64,000 nt of DNA from Flavobacterium aquiphilum (GTDB lineage Bacteria > Bacteroidota > Bacteroidia > Flavobacteriales > Flavobacteriaceae), in NCBI RefSeq assembly GCF_027111335.1, contig NZ_CP114288.1, positions 3,782,001 to 3,846,000 on the forward strand, read 5' to 3'. The position numbers and the translations under genes were made by a program. This document shows, piece by piece, positions 1-10,100 of the stretch (positions are counted from its first letter, which is position 1; each line of letters opens with the position of its first letter). The notes beneath the pieces were generated by a model, which did no database searches, was not told the DNA's origin, and saw nothing but the letters and a program-made list of their open reading frames with translations.

Positions 1-1101
1 GTTAGCATAAGCCTGAAGTTCAGCAAGACTGGTAAAGGTCTTAACCCAGTCCACAGAATAACCTAACTCAGGTGAAGTAATATCTGCTACTTTCCATTGA
101 AAAGTTGACAAAGTTGTTGAAGCTGTTTGTGACAAAAGAGTGCTGGCACCAAAAGTATTTCTCATATCAAAATAATAAATATCCTTTCCATTATTATTTT
201 TATCAGGAATTATACCATCCCATTTATTAGCGCCATTTTTATAAGATCCAACACTTGTATCTAAAGTCAAATTCACTACTGCAGGCTTATTAAACTTAAT
301 AGCCAAAATTGGGAAATTACCTGGATGTACAACTGCACCTGCAGTAAGTTTAAAATCGGCTCTTCTCTTACTGGTTCCTAAAAACAAACTTGGATCAAAA
401 GTGACATTATAATAGCCTCCTGAAATTAAAGCGGTCGCATTATTGGTAATATCCCAACCTTCTTTATTTCCTGTAGTATTGTAATTGAAATTTAAGTAAC
501 CTTCGTTAAATGTTTTTGTTTGTAATTCAATACCATCTTTTGTAACTGAAATATATCCGGCCTGAACTCCAATTGGCGCTTTAACTTGTATTTCATTATT
601 TGTAATAGAAATAATATCAGCAAGTAAAGTACCGGAGTTAAACTTAACAACAACAGCATTTTTATCAGTTCCAAAATTAACTCCATTGATTTTAACCAAA
701 GTTCCTTCAATTCCAATTGTTGGCGATATTCCATCAATTTTAGCGGACGGTAGAATTGTAAATGAATCAGGTGTCACCACAGTATGATTCCAAACATTAA
801 TAGTCAATGGACCAGATGTTCCGTCGGGAATCTTTACTACAATTGTTGTATCATTAATACTTACAAGAGTAGCAAGAGTAGCACCAAAAAAAACTTTTAC
901 AGCTTTTACATTATCACCAAAGTTTGTACCTGTGATAGTAATAGTCTGACCAACTTTCCCAGAAGTAGGTGAAAACCCGGTTACTGTGTGAGCTGGATAT
1001 TCAACTATTTTAAAATTTGCATCCTCTTCACAACTACTAAAAGCAATTGAGAGAATTATCGACATTACAAAACAAATGCCAAGCTTATATAATAATTTCA
1101 T
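1..1101 (-). CDS. TIG/IPT-domain surface lipoprotein of a polysaccharide utilisation locus (partial, 3' end outside window)
   Basis: An open frame of 367 codons starts at the ATG complementary to 1099-1101 and is still open at the left edge. The N-terminus is a lipoprotein signal (hydrophobic stretch, then FSSCEED), so the mature protein probably starts at that Cys and is anchored in the outer membrane. Two TIG/IPT beta-sandwich domains follow (about residues 28-110 and 112-190), each with the typical N-F-G-x-N/D loop. The rest is a beta-rich region of the sort seen in SusE/SusF-position glycan-binding proteins. It follows SusD by 82 bp on the same strand, the usual place for a surface glycan-binding lipoprotein. 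Role in binding polysaccharide is inferred from this position; the glycan is unknown. Confidence 0.8.
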   Translation of the reverse strand, partial: MKLLYKLGICFVMSIILSIAFSSCEEDANFKIVEYPAHTVTGFSPTSGKVGQTITITGTNFGDNVKAVKVFFGATLATLVSINDTTIVVKIPDGTSGPLTINVWNHTVVTPDSFTILPSAKIDGISPTIGIEGTLVKINGVNFGTDKNAVVVKFNSGTLLADIISITNNEIQVKAPIGVQAGYISVTKDGIELQTKTFNEGYLNFNYNTTGNKEGWDITNNATALISGGYYNVTFDPSLFLGTSKRRADFKLTAGAVVHPGNFPILAIKFNKPAVVNLTLDTSVGSYKNGANKWDGIIPDKNNNGKDIYYFDMRNTFGASTLLSQTASTTLSTFQWKVADITSPELGYSVDWVKTFTSLAELQAYAN

Positions 1102-1183
1102 ATTTAAAAAATTAAGTTAAATAATTCTATTCTTTTCAAGTACTGGGAAACCATATGACAGTTGGCTTCCCAGTTTAACTATA

Positions 1184-2962
1184 TTAATTATAACCTGGGT
1201 TTTGTTTTAAGTTCGGGTTCAAATTAATTTGCCCTGTTGGAATAGGCCACAAATAATTTTTCTTTGAAAAAACCTTATTGCTTTTTCCATCCAAAACAAC
1301 ACATTTTAAAGGCCCTTTTGCAGTATTAACCACTTCTTCACCCCATATGTATGTTGCAGGCTTGTAACTAGCTGTGGCTGTACCTGTCGCATCTCTGTAG
1401 GGTGTCACATAGGAGGCATCTCCAACGACTTGACCACAAGTAGATTGATTCAATTCGGCTTCTGCTATACCCCAACGCTTTAAATCATCATAACGGAATC
1501 CTTCACGATACAACTCTAAAGTTCTCTCTCTTCTGATTTCGTCTCTCATACTCAAACTGTTCGAAGCAACCAATGAGTTTGTTAAGGCAGCAACACCAGC
1601 TCTTGCTCTTAATTTATTAATAGATGCATTTAAATCAGCATCTGAAATCGCGCCATCTTTTTCAAATAATGCCTCTGCATAGATTAAGTACACCTCCGCT
1701 AATCTTATAATAGGATAATTTGCAGACTCCTGAAGGGCATTCCTATATGTACCATATTTGTAAGCTACATATTTTCTATTGGCATAACCAGCTATACCAG
1801 CAGTTAAACCAGCAGGAGCAGTAGGCGTCACACCAGAATAACCGAATAATCTTAAATCTCTATTTTTATATTCATCTCCAACAGCATGATATCCTTGAAA
1901 TAATGGAGATTTAGAAGGTGGTAATCCATCTGTACATAAAAACATATCCATCATTTTTCTGCTACTTAATGCATTTGTTAAAGTAAGCGATACATTCTGA
2001 TTTCCAGTTCTTAAGGTCACATCATAAACACCATAAAGGATAAATTCATTATTACTCGCTTTGGTAAATCCACCCGGATTACTTCCTGCATCTTCCAAGC
2101 TAAACAAATAATAGTAGCTCTCATTTATCATTCCTGCAGTATTATTATTATTCCACAAAGAATAACCTCCATTATCCATAATTTCTTTAGAAAGAGCAAT
2201 AGCATCAGTTAGGAATGTCGCAACCTGATCAGAAGCTGGACCACCTGATCCGGAAAAATCAGTAGAAGTCCCATTGTATTTTCTCCAAGTCGCTTCGTAC
2301 AATTCTACTTCAGCTTTTAAGGCTTTTGCAGCCCATTTGCTGATTCGTCCTTTGTCAGTAGCTGCAATAGCTGATTCAAGAGGAAGATTAGCGATGGCTT
2401 TATCCAAATCTGATAATATTTGAGTTACCACCTCATATCTGCTATTACGTGGACCAGTAACTTCTGGAGAATCGGTATCAAGTACCGAAGTTACAATTGG
2501 CACCCCTCCAAATGTTTTTAATAATGAATAATAGGCATTCGCTCTAAAGAAATAGGCCTCAGAAATATATTGGGTAATTTCATTTTTATTACCAGGGTAA
2601 CCAGCTTCTTTAGAAAGCAAAATATTAGTTTTTCTAATCCAGTTATAAGGATTGTTCCAACGAACATCACTAGTTACAGTTCCAATTGTACCACGTCCTA
2701 CATCAGACTGGAAATTATAATAAACAGATAAATCAGATGAAAAATCCATGTGATTGTAAACTTCATTTCCTCCATACGGAGATCTCCACCCCATTAATTG
2801 ACTATAGAAATCGGTAGTATAGGCTTTAAAATCAGCTGCTCTTTGAAAATAAGTAGCATCTGTAAAGGTATCTTGAGGTTTTAAATCGATAAAATCATCT
2901 TGGCAAGAAAAAAGCCCAAGTGTTAATCCTCCGATCAAACCCATATATATTAACTTTTTCAT
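1184..2962 (-). CDS. SusD/RagB-family nutrient-binding outer-membrane lipoprotein
   Basis: This 592-residue protein has a lipoprotein signal ending LFSCQDD (Cys20). The body is SusD-like: TPR-like helices with the early motif AYFFRANAYYSLLKTFGG (about residues 140-160), and a C-terminal half with PIIRLAEVYLIYAEAL, the family's hallmark helix, followed by LNKLRARAG and ERTLELYREGFRYDDLKRWG. It ends in the usual PIPTGQINLNPNLKQNPGYN tail. SusD proteins cap the partner SusC barrel and bind oligosaccharide at the cell surface. The gene lies 35 bp after susC and before the TIG lipoprotein, in one minus-strand operon. The substrate cannot be read from the sequence. Confidence 0.95.
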   Translation of the reverse strand: MKKLIYMGLIGGLTLGLFSCQDDFIDLKPQDTFTDATYFQRAADFKAYTTDFYSQLMGWRSPYGGNEVYNHMDFSSDLSVYYNFQSDVGRGTIGTVTSDVRWNNPYNWIRKTNILLSKEAGYPGNKNEITQYISEAYFFRANAYYSLLKTFGGVPIVTSVLDTDSPEVTGPRNSRYEVVTQILSDLDKAIANLPLESAIAATDKGRISKWAAKALKAEVELYEATWRKYNGTSTDFSGSGGPASDQVATFLTDAIALSKEIMDNGGYSLWNNNNTAGMINESYYYLFSLEDAGSNPGGFTKASNNEFILYGVYDVTLRTGNQNVSLTLTNALSSRKMMDMFLCTDGLPPSKSPLFQGYHAVGDEYKNRDLRLFGYSGVTPTAPAGLTAGIAGYANRKYVAYKYGTYRNALQESANYPIIRLAEVYLIYAEALFEKDGAISDADLNASINKLRARAGVAALTNSLVASNSLSMRDEIRRERTLELYREGFRYDDLKRWGIAEAELNQSTCGQVVGDASYVTPYRDATGTATASYKPATYIWGEEVVNTAKGPLKCVVLDGKSNKVFSKKNYLWPIPTGQINLNPNLKQNPGYN

Positions 2963-2997
2963 ATTATATATTTTAATAGTACTAATTTTTAAATTAC

Positions 2998-5900
2998 TTA
3001 AAACCCAACATTTAAACCTAAAGACAGGGTTCTATAAAAAGGGTATCCGGAATTTTGAGAAACTTCTCCCATTTCTGGATCATAGCCATCTTTGATTTTC
3101 GTAGCTTCCCATAAATCATTACCTGAGAAATAAAATCTTACTCTTTCTAATTTAGCTTTGTTTGAAATGTTTCTTGGAAGAGTATATCCTATCACTAAAG
3201 TTTTAAGACGTATGTATGCATTGTTCTGTAACATAAAATCATTTGATGCATAGTTCCAGTTTGCTCTGTTTGTATCAACTGTCAAACGAGGGAATTCTGC
3301 ATTAGGATTCTCTTCTGTCCATGTTTTTCCTAAGAAACTTGCCGGTTGATTAGTAAAAAGTGTTGCAAATGGGTAAGCTAAGTAACCTGTACGCATAATT
3401 TGCTGTTTGGCAACTCCTTGGAAAAATGCCTGAAAATCAAATCCTCTAAAATTAGCTCCTAAGTTTAATCCATATACGTAGTGTGCATTGCCATCTCCCA
3501 TATATTTAAGGTCACTATTTTTGCTTCCATTAGTCGTGATAACCCCATCTCCATTCAAGTCAATTCTTTTTGTATCACCTGGTCTTAACTCTGCAGTTGT
3601 TCCTTTAACAACTTTTGTCATATCTTGTCCTCCTGCAGCATACTTCGCATAATATGCATCAACATCAGCCTGGTTTTTAAAATATCCATCAGTTTGGTAT
3701 AAGAACCAAGAATTCAATGCATATCCATTCACATTATTTTTACCAGCTACATATGAATCAGCTCCTTCCTTATGCGTTAGCTTACTTTCAGTATTACCGA
3801 TATTAAATGATACACTATATGAAAAATCATTAATATGATCTTTCCATGAAACTACAGCTTCCCAACCTTGTACATCCAATTGACCGCTGTTAGTTTTTGG
3901 TGCAGTTCCCCCCAATACTGCCGGATAAAGTACATCTGTCAACATTCCTTTATTCTTTTTCAAAAAGAAATCATATGATGCCGAAAGCCTGTTGTCTAGG
4001 AAACCAAGATCAAGACCTATATTTGTTTGATATACTCTTTCCCATTCTCTATCTAAACTTACCAAACCATTTGCAGCCAAAGAACTACTAGTTTGAATAG
4101 CTGGTGGCAATCCTAATACTGTTGTCCCCATATTAACTGCAGAAACGTAATCGTAATTTCCGATACCTGTATAGTTTCCTGCCACCCCACTAGTAGCTCT
4201 AAGCTTTCCAAAGCTTAAAACAGAATTATCTTTTAAGAAATATTCCTTACTAAAAGCCCATCCAACTTCGACATTACCATACTCTTTGAATTTAAACCCA
4301 GGAGCAAAATTTGAGGCTCCATCTATACGACCTAAAAGCTTCACAAGGTATCTATCATCATAATCGTAAGCTGCACTAGCCAAATAAGAATAATTTCCAA
4401 ACTGGTATTTCCCTCCTGAGTTAGACTGAGTAGTTGGATCTGCTGCATTTAAATCATATACTCCCAAATCATTAAAAAAGGCACGAGTTCCCGCTAATGT
4501 TCTGACTTGTGTTTTCTCAGCATTAATACCGCCAAATGCCGAAAGATGATGTTTTTCTCCAAAAGTTGTATTATATCTCAACATAAGAGAATAATATTGG
4601 TAAAAAGAGTCGTAATCATTTGTTTTATACCCTGGATTACCTGCACTTTGAACCGTTTTTGCCAAACTTTCAAGTGATTTATTACCATACCAATCATAAA
4701 GCTGAACGGGTAAAACATATCTTTCTTCATAAAAGTTTTCTGTTTGGTAGGAAGCTACACCTTCTAAATCTAATCCTTTTGCCAGACTCAAAGTTCCTTT
4801 AAAATCAACTCTACTGGTCAAGGATTTTTTTGTATCTGTACCTCCATCTGATGTTGCCGCAGCAGAGTTTCTGTTACCAACATTACCAAAATTGGCATTC
4901 CATTGTCCAAATGGATTCTTAGCAGGGAAGAAAGGCATATCGTTTGCATACAAAGTTTCATCTAATCCCACCGAAGGGCCTTTTGTAATTGCATCAATGA
5001 AACTTACTGCACTTTCAAGTTTCAATCTTTCAGACAATTTGTAGTCATAATTAAAACGTAGATTGTATTGCTTTTGTCCATCATATTGTGTTGCTAAATT
5101 CCCTTGATTATCGGCCATTGCAAAAGAAACACGATATCCCGATACATCTGTTCGATTAGAAATACTTACATTATTTTGATATGAAAAGCGGCGAGCAAAC
5201 ATTTCATCAATACGGTTTGAATTAGCAATATAAACGTCTCCCCAAAACTGAGTTGGGTAAAGCCCCTCCTTGCCCGACGCCATCGTTTCCATATTCTCCT
5301 TGCTAATCCAACCCCACCAGTTTGGTGTTTTCTCTTCCTTATTGGCGGCCAACCATACATTTGCATATTCAGTCATTGAGGCTGAATAACTAGTAATTCC
5401 CGGCTCTGAGGAACGAATATTACTGCTGAAATCTACTTTTAATTTTCCTTTTGCTTTTTTGGTTGTAACCAAAATAACTCCATTTGCAGCTCTGGAACCA
5501 TAAATCGCAGCCGAACCATCTTTTAATACACTGATGTTATCGATATCATCCGGGTTCATATTCTGAAACGAATAGAAATTTACAATTGGCACTCCATCTA
5601 CAATAACCAAAGGAGACCCTCCATTGATAGAAGTTGCACCACGGATCTGAAAGTTTAACCCTTCATTTCCGGGTCGTGAGCTTGACCTTGTCACTACAAG
5701 TCCTGGAGTTTGCCCTTGTAAAGCTAATCCAACATTGGTTACAGCTCTATCCTGAAAAACTTTACCACTTACAACTTCAACAGCACCGGTTACTGCAGCT
5801 TTCTTTTGAGTTGCATATCCTACAACAACAACCTCATTCAAGGTCGAAACATCAGCCACTAAAGTAACATTGATAATATTACTAGTAAAATCTCCAACTT

Positions 5901-6252
5901 TTCTTTCCACCGTTTTGAATCCCACTGAGGTAAAAACAAGGATATCATTTGGGGAAGATGCATGTATTGTATACCCTCCATCAAAGTCAGTGCTCGCACT
6001 CGCACCGCCTTTCTTTCCCTTTATCGTAATGTTCACTCCAGGTATCCCTAATTTTGCTGAATCAGTGACTTTTCCTTTCACAGTTATATCCTGTTGAACA
6101 TTTTCCACTTCTATTCCATTTAAACTTAAATTGCTATTTACATTTGAAGTAGCGTACAGGTCACCTGCGGCACTACACCCAAATAGCAACACCAACAATG
6201 CTGGTTTTGATAAAAATTTTAGTTTAAATTGATTAATTTTTGGTTTAGACAT
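2998..6252 (-). CDS. SusC/RagA-family TonB-dependent outer-membrane transporter
   Basis: A 1084-residue protein with an N-terminal signal sequence (about residues 10-35), then a carboxypeptidase-regulatory-like beta-sandwich (about 57-133), a TonB-box-like segment (NEVVVVGYATQKK), a plug with IRGATSINGGSPLVIVDGVP and DGSAAIYGSRAANGVILVTTKK, and a large beta-barrel ending in an aromatic residue (LNVGF). There is no STN domain, so this transporter is not of the sigma-signalling type. It imports oligosaccharides into the periplasm with its SusD partner. It lies directly downstream of the hybrid two-component regulator gene on the same strand, with an 880-bp gap that probably holds the promoter and leader. 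Confidence 0.95.
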   Translation of the reverse strand: MSKPKINQFKLKFLSKPALLVLLFGCSAAGDLYATSNVNSNLSLNGIEVENVQQDITVKGKVTDSAKLGIPGVNITIKGKKGGASASTDFDGGYTIHASSPNDILVFTSVGFKTVERKVGDFTSNIINVTLVADVSTLNEVVVVGYATQKKAAVTGAVEVVSGKVFQDRAVTNVGLALQGQTPGLVVTRSSSRPGNEGLNFQIRGATSINGGSPLVIVDGVPIVNFYSFQNMNPDDIDNISVLKDGSAAIYGSRAANGVILVTTKKAKGKLKVDFSSNIRSSEPGITSYSASMTEYANVWLAANKEEKTPNWWGWISKENMETMASGKEGLYPTQFWGDVYIANSNRIDEMFARRFSYQNNVSISNRTDVSGYRVSFAMADNQGNLATQYDGQKQYNLRFNYDYKLSERLKLESAVSFIDAITKGPSVGLDETLYANDMPFFPAKNPFGQWNANFGNVGNRNSAAATSDGGTDTKKSLTSRVDFKGTLSLAKGLDLEGVASYQTENFYEERYVLPVQLYDWYGNKSLESLAKTVQSAGNPGYKTNDYDSFYQYYSLMLRYNTTFGEKHHLSAFGGINAEKTQVRTLAGTRAFFNDLGVYDLNAADPTTQSNSGGKYQFGNYSYLASAAYDYDDRYLVKLLGRIDGASNFAPGFKFKEYGNVEVGWAFSKEYFLKDNSVLSFGKLRATSGVAGNYTGIGNYDYVSAVNMGTTVLGLPPAIQTSSSLAANGLVSLDREWERVYQTNIGLDLGFLDNRLSASYDFFLKKNKGMLTDVLYPAVLGGTAPKTNSGQLDVQGWEAVVSWKDHINDFSYSVSFNIGNTESKLTHKEGADSYVAGKNNVNGYALNSWFLYQTDGYFKNQADVDAYYAKYAAGGQDMTKVVKGTTAELRPGDTKRIDLNGDGVITTNGSKNSDLKYMGDGNAHYVYGLNLGANFRGFDFQAFFQGVAKQQIMRTGYLAYPFATLFTNQPASFLGKTWTEENPNAEFPRLTVDTNRANWNYASNDFMLQNNAYIRLKTLVIGYTLPRNISNKAKLERVRFYFSGNDLWEATKIKDGYDPEMGEVSQNSGYPFYRTLSLGLNVGF

Positions 6253-6270
6253 AAAACAATTTAATTTTTT

Positions 6271-6316
6271 GGTTAGTATTCTTTTTTGTTAGTATCCTCT
6301 TCTTTGGTTAGTATTC
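6271..6316 (-). repeat. Three direct repeats in the susC leader
   Basis: The 11-base unit GGTTAGTATTC occurs at 6271-6281 and 6306-6316, with a two-mismatch copy TGTTAGTATCC at 6287-6297. On the transcribed strand the unit reads GAATACTAACC. The copies are about 16 and 19 bp apart and the nearest lies 18 bp from the susC start codon, so they are probably in the 5' untranslated leader. They could bind a regulator or act at the RNA level; neither is shown. Confidence 0.6.
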
Positions 6317-6602
6317 AATTTTTGCAGTTTTCTTTCTTATTTTTATTATGGTAATTTAAATATTTTATAAAAGCTCAAACTATATCGATAGAGTTTTAAA
6401 TCGTATTACAACATTTGAGCATTGTTAATGACAGATTTCCTTGTCACCTAAACTAATATCATTAGCTGTTTTTAAATTTCTTACCTTTTGATCTTAAAAA
6501 ACATCATTAAAGATGTCAACTAGTAAATAAAATAACATTGTATCGCTTTGGTTCATTTACTTCACTTTGCTAAAAAGGAAAAATATTGCTGGTCTAAAAT
6601 TT

Positions 6603-6634
6603 GCAGTTGCCGGCTGCTTATGTCCAGCAACTGC
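6603..6634. promoter_or_regulatory. Inverted repeat upstream of susC (shared motif with the second susC)
   Basis: A perfect 8-bp inverted repeat, GCAGTTGC at 6603-6610 and GCAACTGC at 6627-6634, with a 16-base loop. There is no T-run of terminator length after it on either strand. A closely similar hairpin (GCAGTTG and CAACTGC arms) sits upstream of the second susC at 18913-18933. The shared sequence suggests a common regulatory or RNA-structural role, but two examples are too few to be sure. Confidence 0.45.
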
Positions 6635-7064
6635 TCTTTACTGATTTTCTCACATCAGCTGTAAAAATTGCAGACTAACCAAATCTGTAATGATAACAAT
6701 GTCAAATTTAGAATGAACAACTCTTTTTGGCGATAAATTATGATTCATTATGCATAAACTATAACCCATTTTTAGTCTGAATGTAAAAAATTCGCTTATA
6801 TTTTTAAAAATGTGTTTTTTTACAAGAAAAAAATTCAATTATTATCATTTAAATTATCACACTTATTTACAACAGTTTAACTTTAATCATATATACTACT
6901 CAATAAAAATCAATGTGCATAATGAAGAAACTGACATAAATTATCATTCAATACCAAACAAAATTGACATGTTTCATTTTATAATATGCTTAAAAAAAAT
7001 GTGGCTCTGAAAACCGTAGATACAATAAAATATTTTGATAAAATCATACCTTAATAGTGTAAAC

Positions 7065-7101
7065 AAAAAAAAGGTAGAATTTCAATATGAACCCTACCTT
7101 T
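7065..7101 (-). terminator. Rho-independent terminator of the HTCS gene
   Basis: Arms AAAGGTAG (7070-7077) and CTACCTTT (7094-7101) pair perfectly over 8 bp. On the minus strand the hairpin is followed by a run of T residues (complement of 7065-7072). It lies about 35 bp past the stop codon of the regulator gene that ends at 7135. Confidence 0.75.
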
Positions 7102-7134
7102 CTTTTTAACGTATTAAATTACCTAAAAAAGTAA

Positions 7135-10100
7135 TTATTGCTTTTCTGATTTATCCTCAAGAAACTGTGTTGGAGTTACACCAAAAAGTTCTTTAAAAGT
7201 CTTTGTAAAATATGCCGAAGAATTAAAACCACACATATGAGTAAGTTCCTTAACTGAATATTGTTTAGTAAGTAATAATTCAGAAGCGTACTTCAATCTA
7301 ATTGTTCTAATAAAGTTACTTGGGTTCTGCCCGGTAATCGAACTAATTTTTCTATAGAATTGTGATCTTCCAATTCCAATCTCCCTAATTATATCTTCAA
7401 GAGCAAAATCCGGATCTGAAATGTTACCTAGCACTATTTTTGTTGTTTTATCCAAGAAAATTTCGTCAATTGTGTTGGTAGCAATTTCACTCGAAGGCAA
7501 TATACTACCTATGGATGCAAAACGTTCTTTGGCCCTTTTTCTTGCTTCGAGTAAATTCCTAATTCTTGCTTTTAAGACATTAATATTAAATGGTTTTGAT
7601 AGATATTCATCTGCACCTGTATCATAGCCTTCAATCCTGTCTTCTTCAAGACTTCTGGCTGTAAGCAAAATTACAGGAATATGACTGGTTTCAATTTCAG
7701 TTTTAATTTGACGACACATCTCGAAACCATCCATTTCCGGCATCATTACGTCGCTTATCACAATATCTGGAAAATATTTTTTCACTTTTTCCAAACCAAT
7801 AAGACCATTTGCAGCCTCTCTAACCTGAAACTGACCACTTAATTCATTTTTCAAATGACTTCGTAGCTCCTTATTGTCCTCTACAATAAGAACGACCTTT
7901 CTATCTCCTTTCTCTAATTCAGGAGTAGCAGTCTCTTCATTTTCATTCGATATCGCGATCTCGTATTCAGTCGAAGTTATGGAGTTTTTATCTATTTTGT
8001 GGTTATCTTTCAGATTTTGACTTCCAAACTCTTTCTGATTCTCAATCAAATCTGCAGGAATTCTTACTGTGAAAGTTGTTCCTTTTTGGTATTCACTTTC
8101 AACAAGAATCTCTCCCTGATGAAGCTCTACTAAACTCTTGATAAAATTCAAACCAATACCAGTCCCAGTCTTAGAACTATCCGGATGGAAAAATCGTTCG
8201 AAAACCTTACTAATTTCCTCTTTCTTTAATCCTATACCAGTATCGGTAACTTTAATATTCACTACTCTCTGCATTTTTGATTTCTTCAAAAACCAAAAAA
8301 CCGGAGTAGCTTTTTCTTGATGAGATTCAGATATTGATAAAATTACACTACCACCTTTGTCAGTAAACTTTACAGCATTTGAAAGCAAGTTACTAAGTAT
8401 TTTTTCAATCTTATCGGGATCAAACATCCCAATTAAATCCTTTTTTGAGGATTCAAATGAAAATCGAATTCCTTTTGCCTTGGCAAGATCTTCAAATAGC
8501 ACAAAAACATCCTTACTAAACTTGACAATGTTTAATCTCTTAATCTCTAATGGCGCTTTTCCAAGATCCATTTTTCTCAAATCCAAAAGCTGATTCACCA
8601 AATGTAGCAGGCGTCTACTACTTCTCTGAATAATTAATGCCGATTTTTTAACTTCTTCAGGATCGCTAAACGATGATAGAATTTTATCTACAGGATTTAA
8701 AATTAAAGTAAGCGGAGTCCTAAATTCATGAGACACATTGATAAAGAAATTCAATTTCATCTGATCTAATTCCTGCTCTTTCTCCTCCTTAACTTTTCTG
8801 GTATAATAATTTACACCAAAATATAATAGCGTTCCAAAGGCGATCGCATAAAAACAGTAAGCCCACCATGTTTTCCAGGGTGGAGACTGCACCGTTAAGT
8901 GAATAGCTGTTTTTCTGGCCTGATCCCACTGACCATCTATTGAAGCCATTACTTCAAAAGTATAATCTCCAGGTTCCAAGTTGGAATAATTAGCAATTCG
9001 GGTAGTTCCTGCACTAATGAAATTTTCATCAAGCCCTATCATCTTGTATGCATATTTAACCCTCTCCGGATTCTGATAATTCAGAGCTACAAATCCAAAT
9101 GAAATATACCCTTGATCATATCTCAGAGTTATATCCCTAACTTTTGAAACAGCCTCATTCAATAAAATCCTCCCATTTACTTCCTCTCCTGGGTTAATTT
9201 TTTTATTAAATAAACGAATTTCACTAATAACTGGACTTACAATACTTGATTTTAAAGAAATATCATGTGGATTAAAAATATTGAATCCGTTTATACCTCC
9301 AACAATAATTCGACCATCATGGGTTTTATCAATCGACTTGCTCTGAAATTCGGTTCCTTGTAATCCATCATGCACATTGAAATTTTTAAAAATTCCTGTT
9401 GCAGGTTTTAAGTAGGAAAGCCCCCCTTTTGATGTAATCCATAAATTGCCATTATCGTCTTCTTTTATTCCAACAACTAGATTATTGGGCAGGCCATCCA
9501 AAGAAGAATAGGCTTTCTTTAAACGAAGTTTAGAATCAAGTTCATAAAGCCCCATATCTGTCCCAACCCATAAATTACCTTTTTTATCGTCAGTAATATT
9601 ATTGATACGACTCCCTTGAATGTGCTTAATTTTAACTTCCGAAAAATTTATCTTAGGCGGTACATGACCTTTGATCCCTTTCAAATTTGCCACACAAAGC
9701 CCCTGAGAAGTACCTACAAAAAGTCTGTTTTTGGAATCAATAAAAAGCGAAAAAACAAAATTACTGATCAGGCTCTTAGAATTCCCCGGAATATTTTTAT
9801 ACTGGTAAAATTTTTCAGTAACAGGGTCAAATAAATTTAATCCTGCTGTTGAAGTTCCCAACCACAAATACCCATTTGAATCCATTCTGGCACACCACAC
9901 AGTATTTTGCCCAATAGAAAAAGGATTCGTTCGACTGTACTGATATGATTTTACCTTTCCTGTCTCAGTGTAAAATTTATTTAATCCTGCGTCCCATGTA
10001 CAAACCCAGAGCACATTATTATCACCTTCTACAATATTAACAATTTTATCAGAACTAAGTGAATTTGGATCACCTGGTCTTGCCCGAAAATGTCTGAATG

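Larger units (their letters stand above)
6253..7134. other. Intergenic region between HTCS gene and susC
   Basis: No convincing gene lies in these 882 bases; the short open frames are AT-rich and start in unlikely places. The region holds three direct repeats close to the susC start, a perfect 8-bp inverted repeat at 6603-6634, and the terminator of the upstream regulator gene at 7065-7101 (each listed separately). The susC promoter and any regulator binding site should be here; I could not pick a clear -7 box on the minus strand. Confidence 0.6.

Noticed and set aside
6650..7010. Two opposed open frames in the HTCS-susC spacer
   Set aside because: They overlap on opposite strands, are very AT-rich and lack any protein-like pattern.
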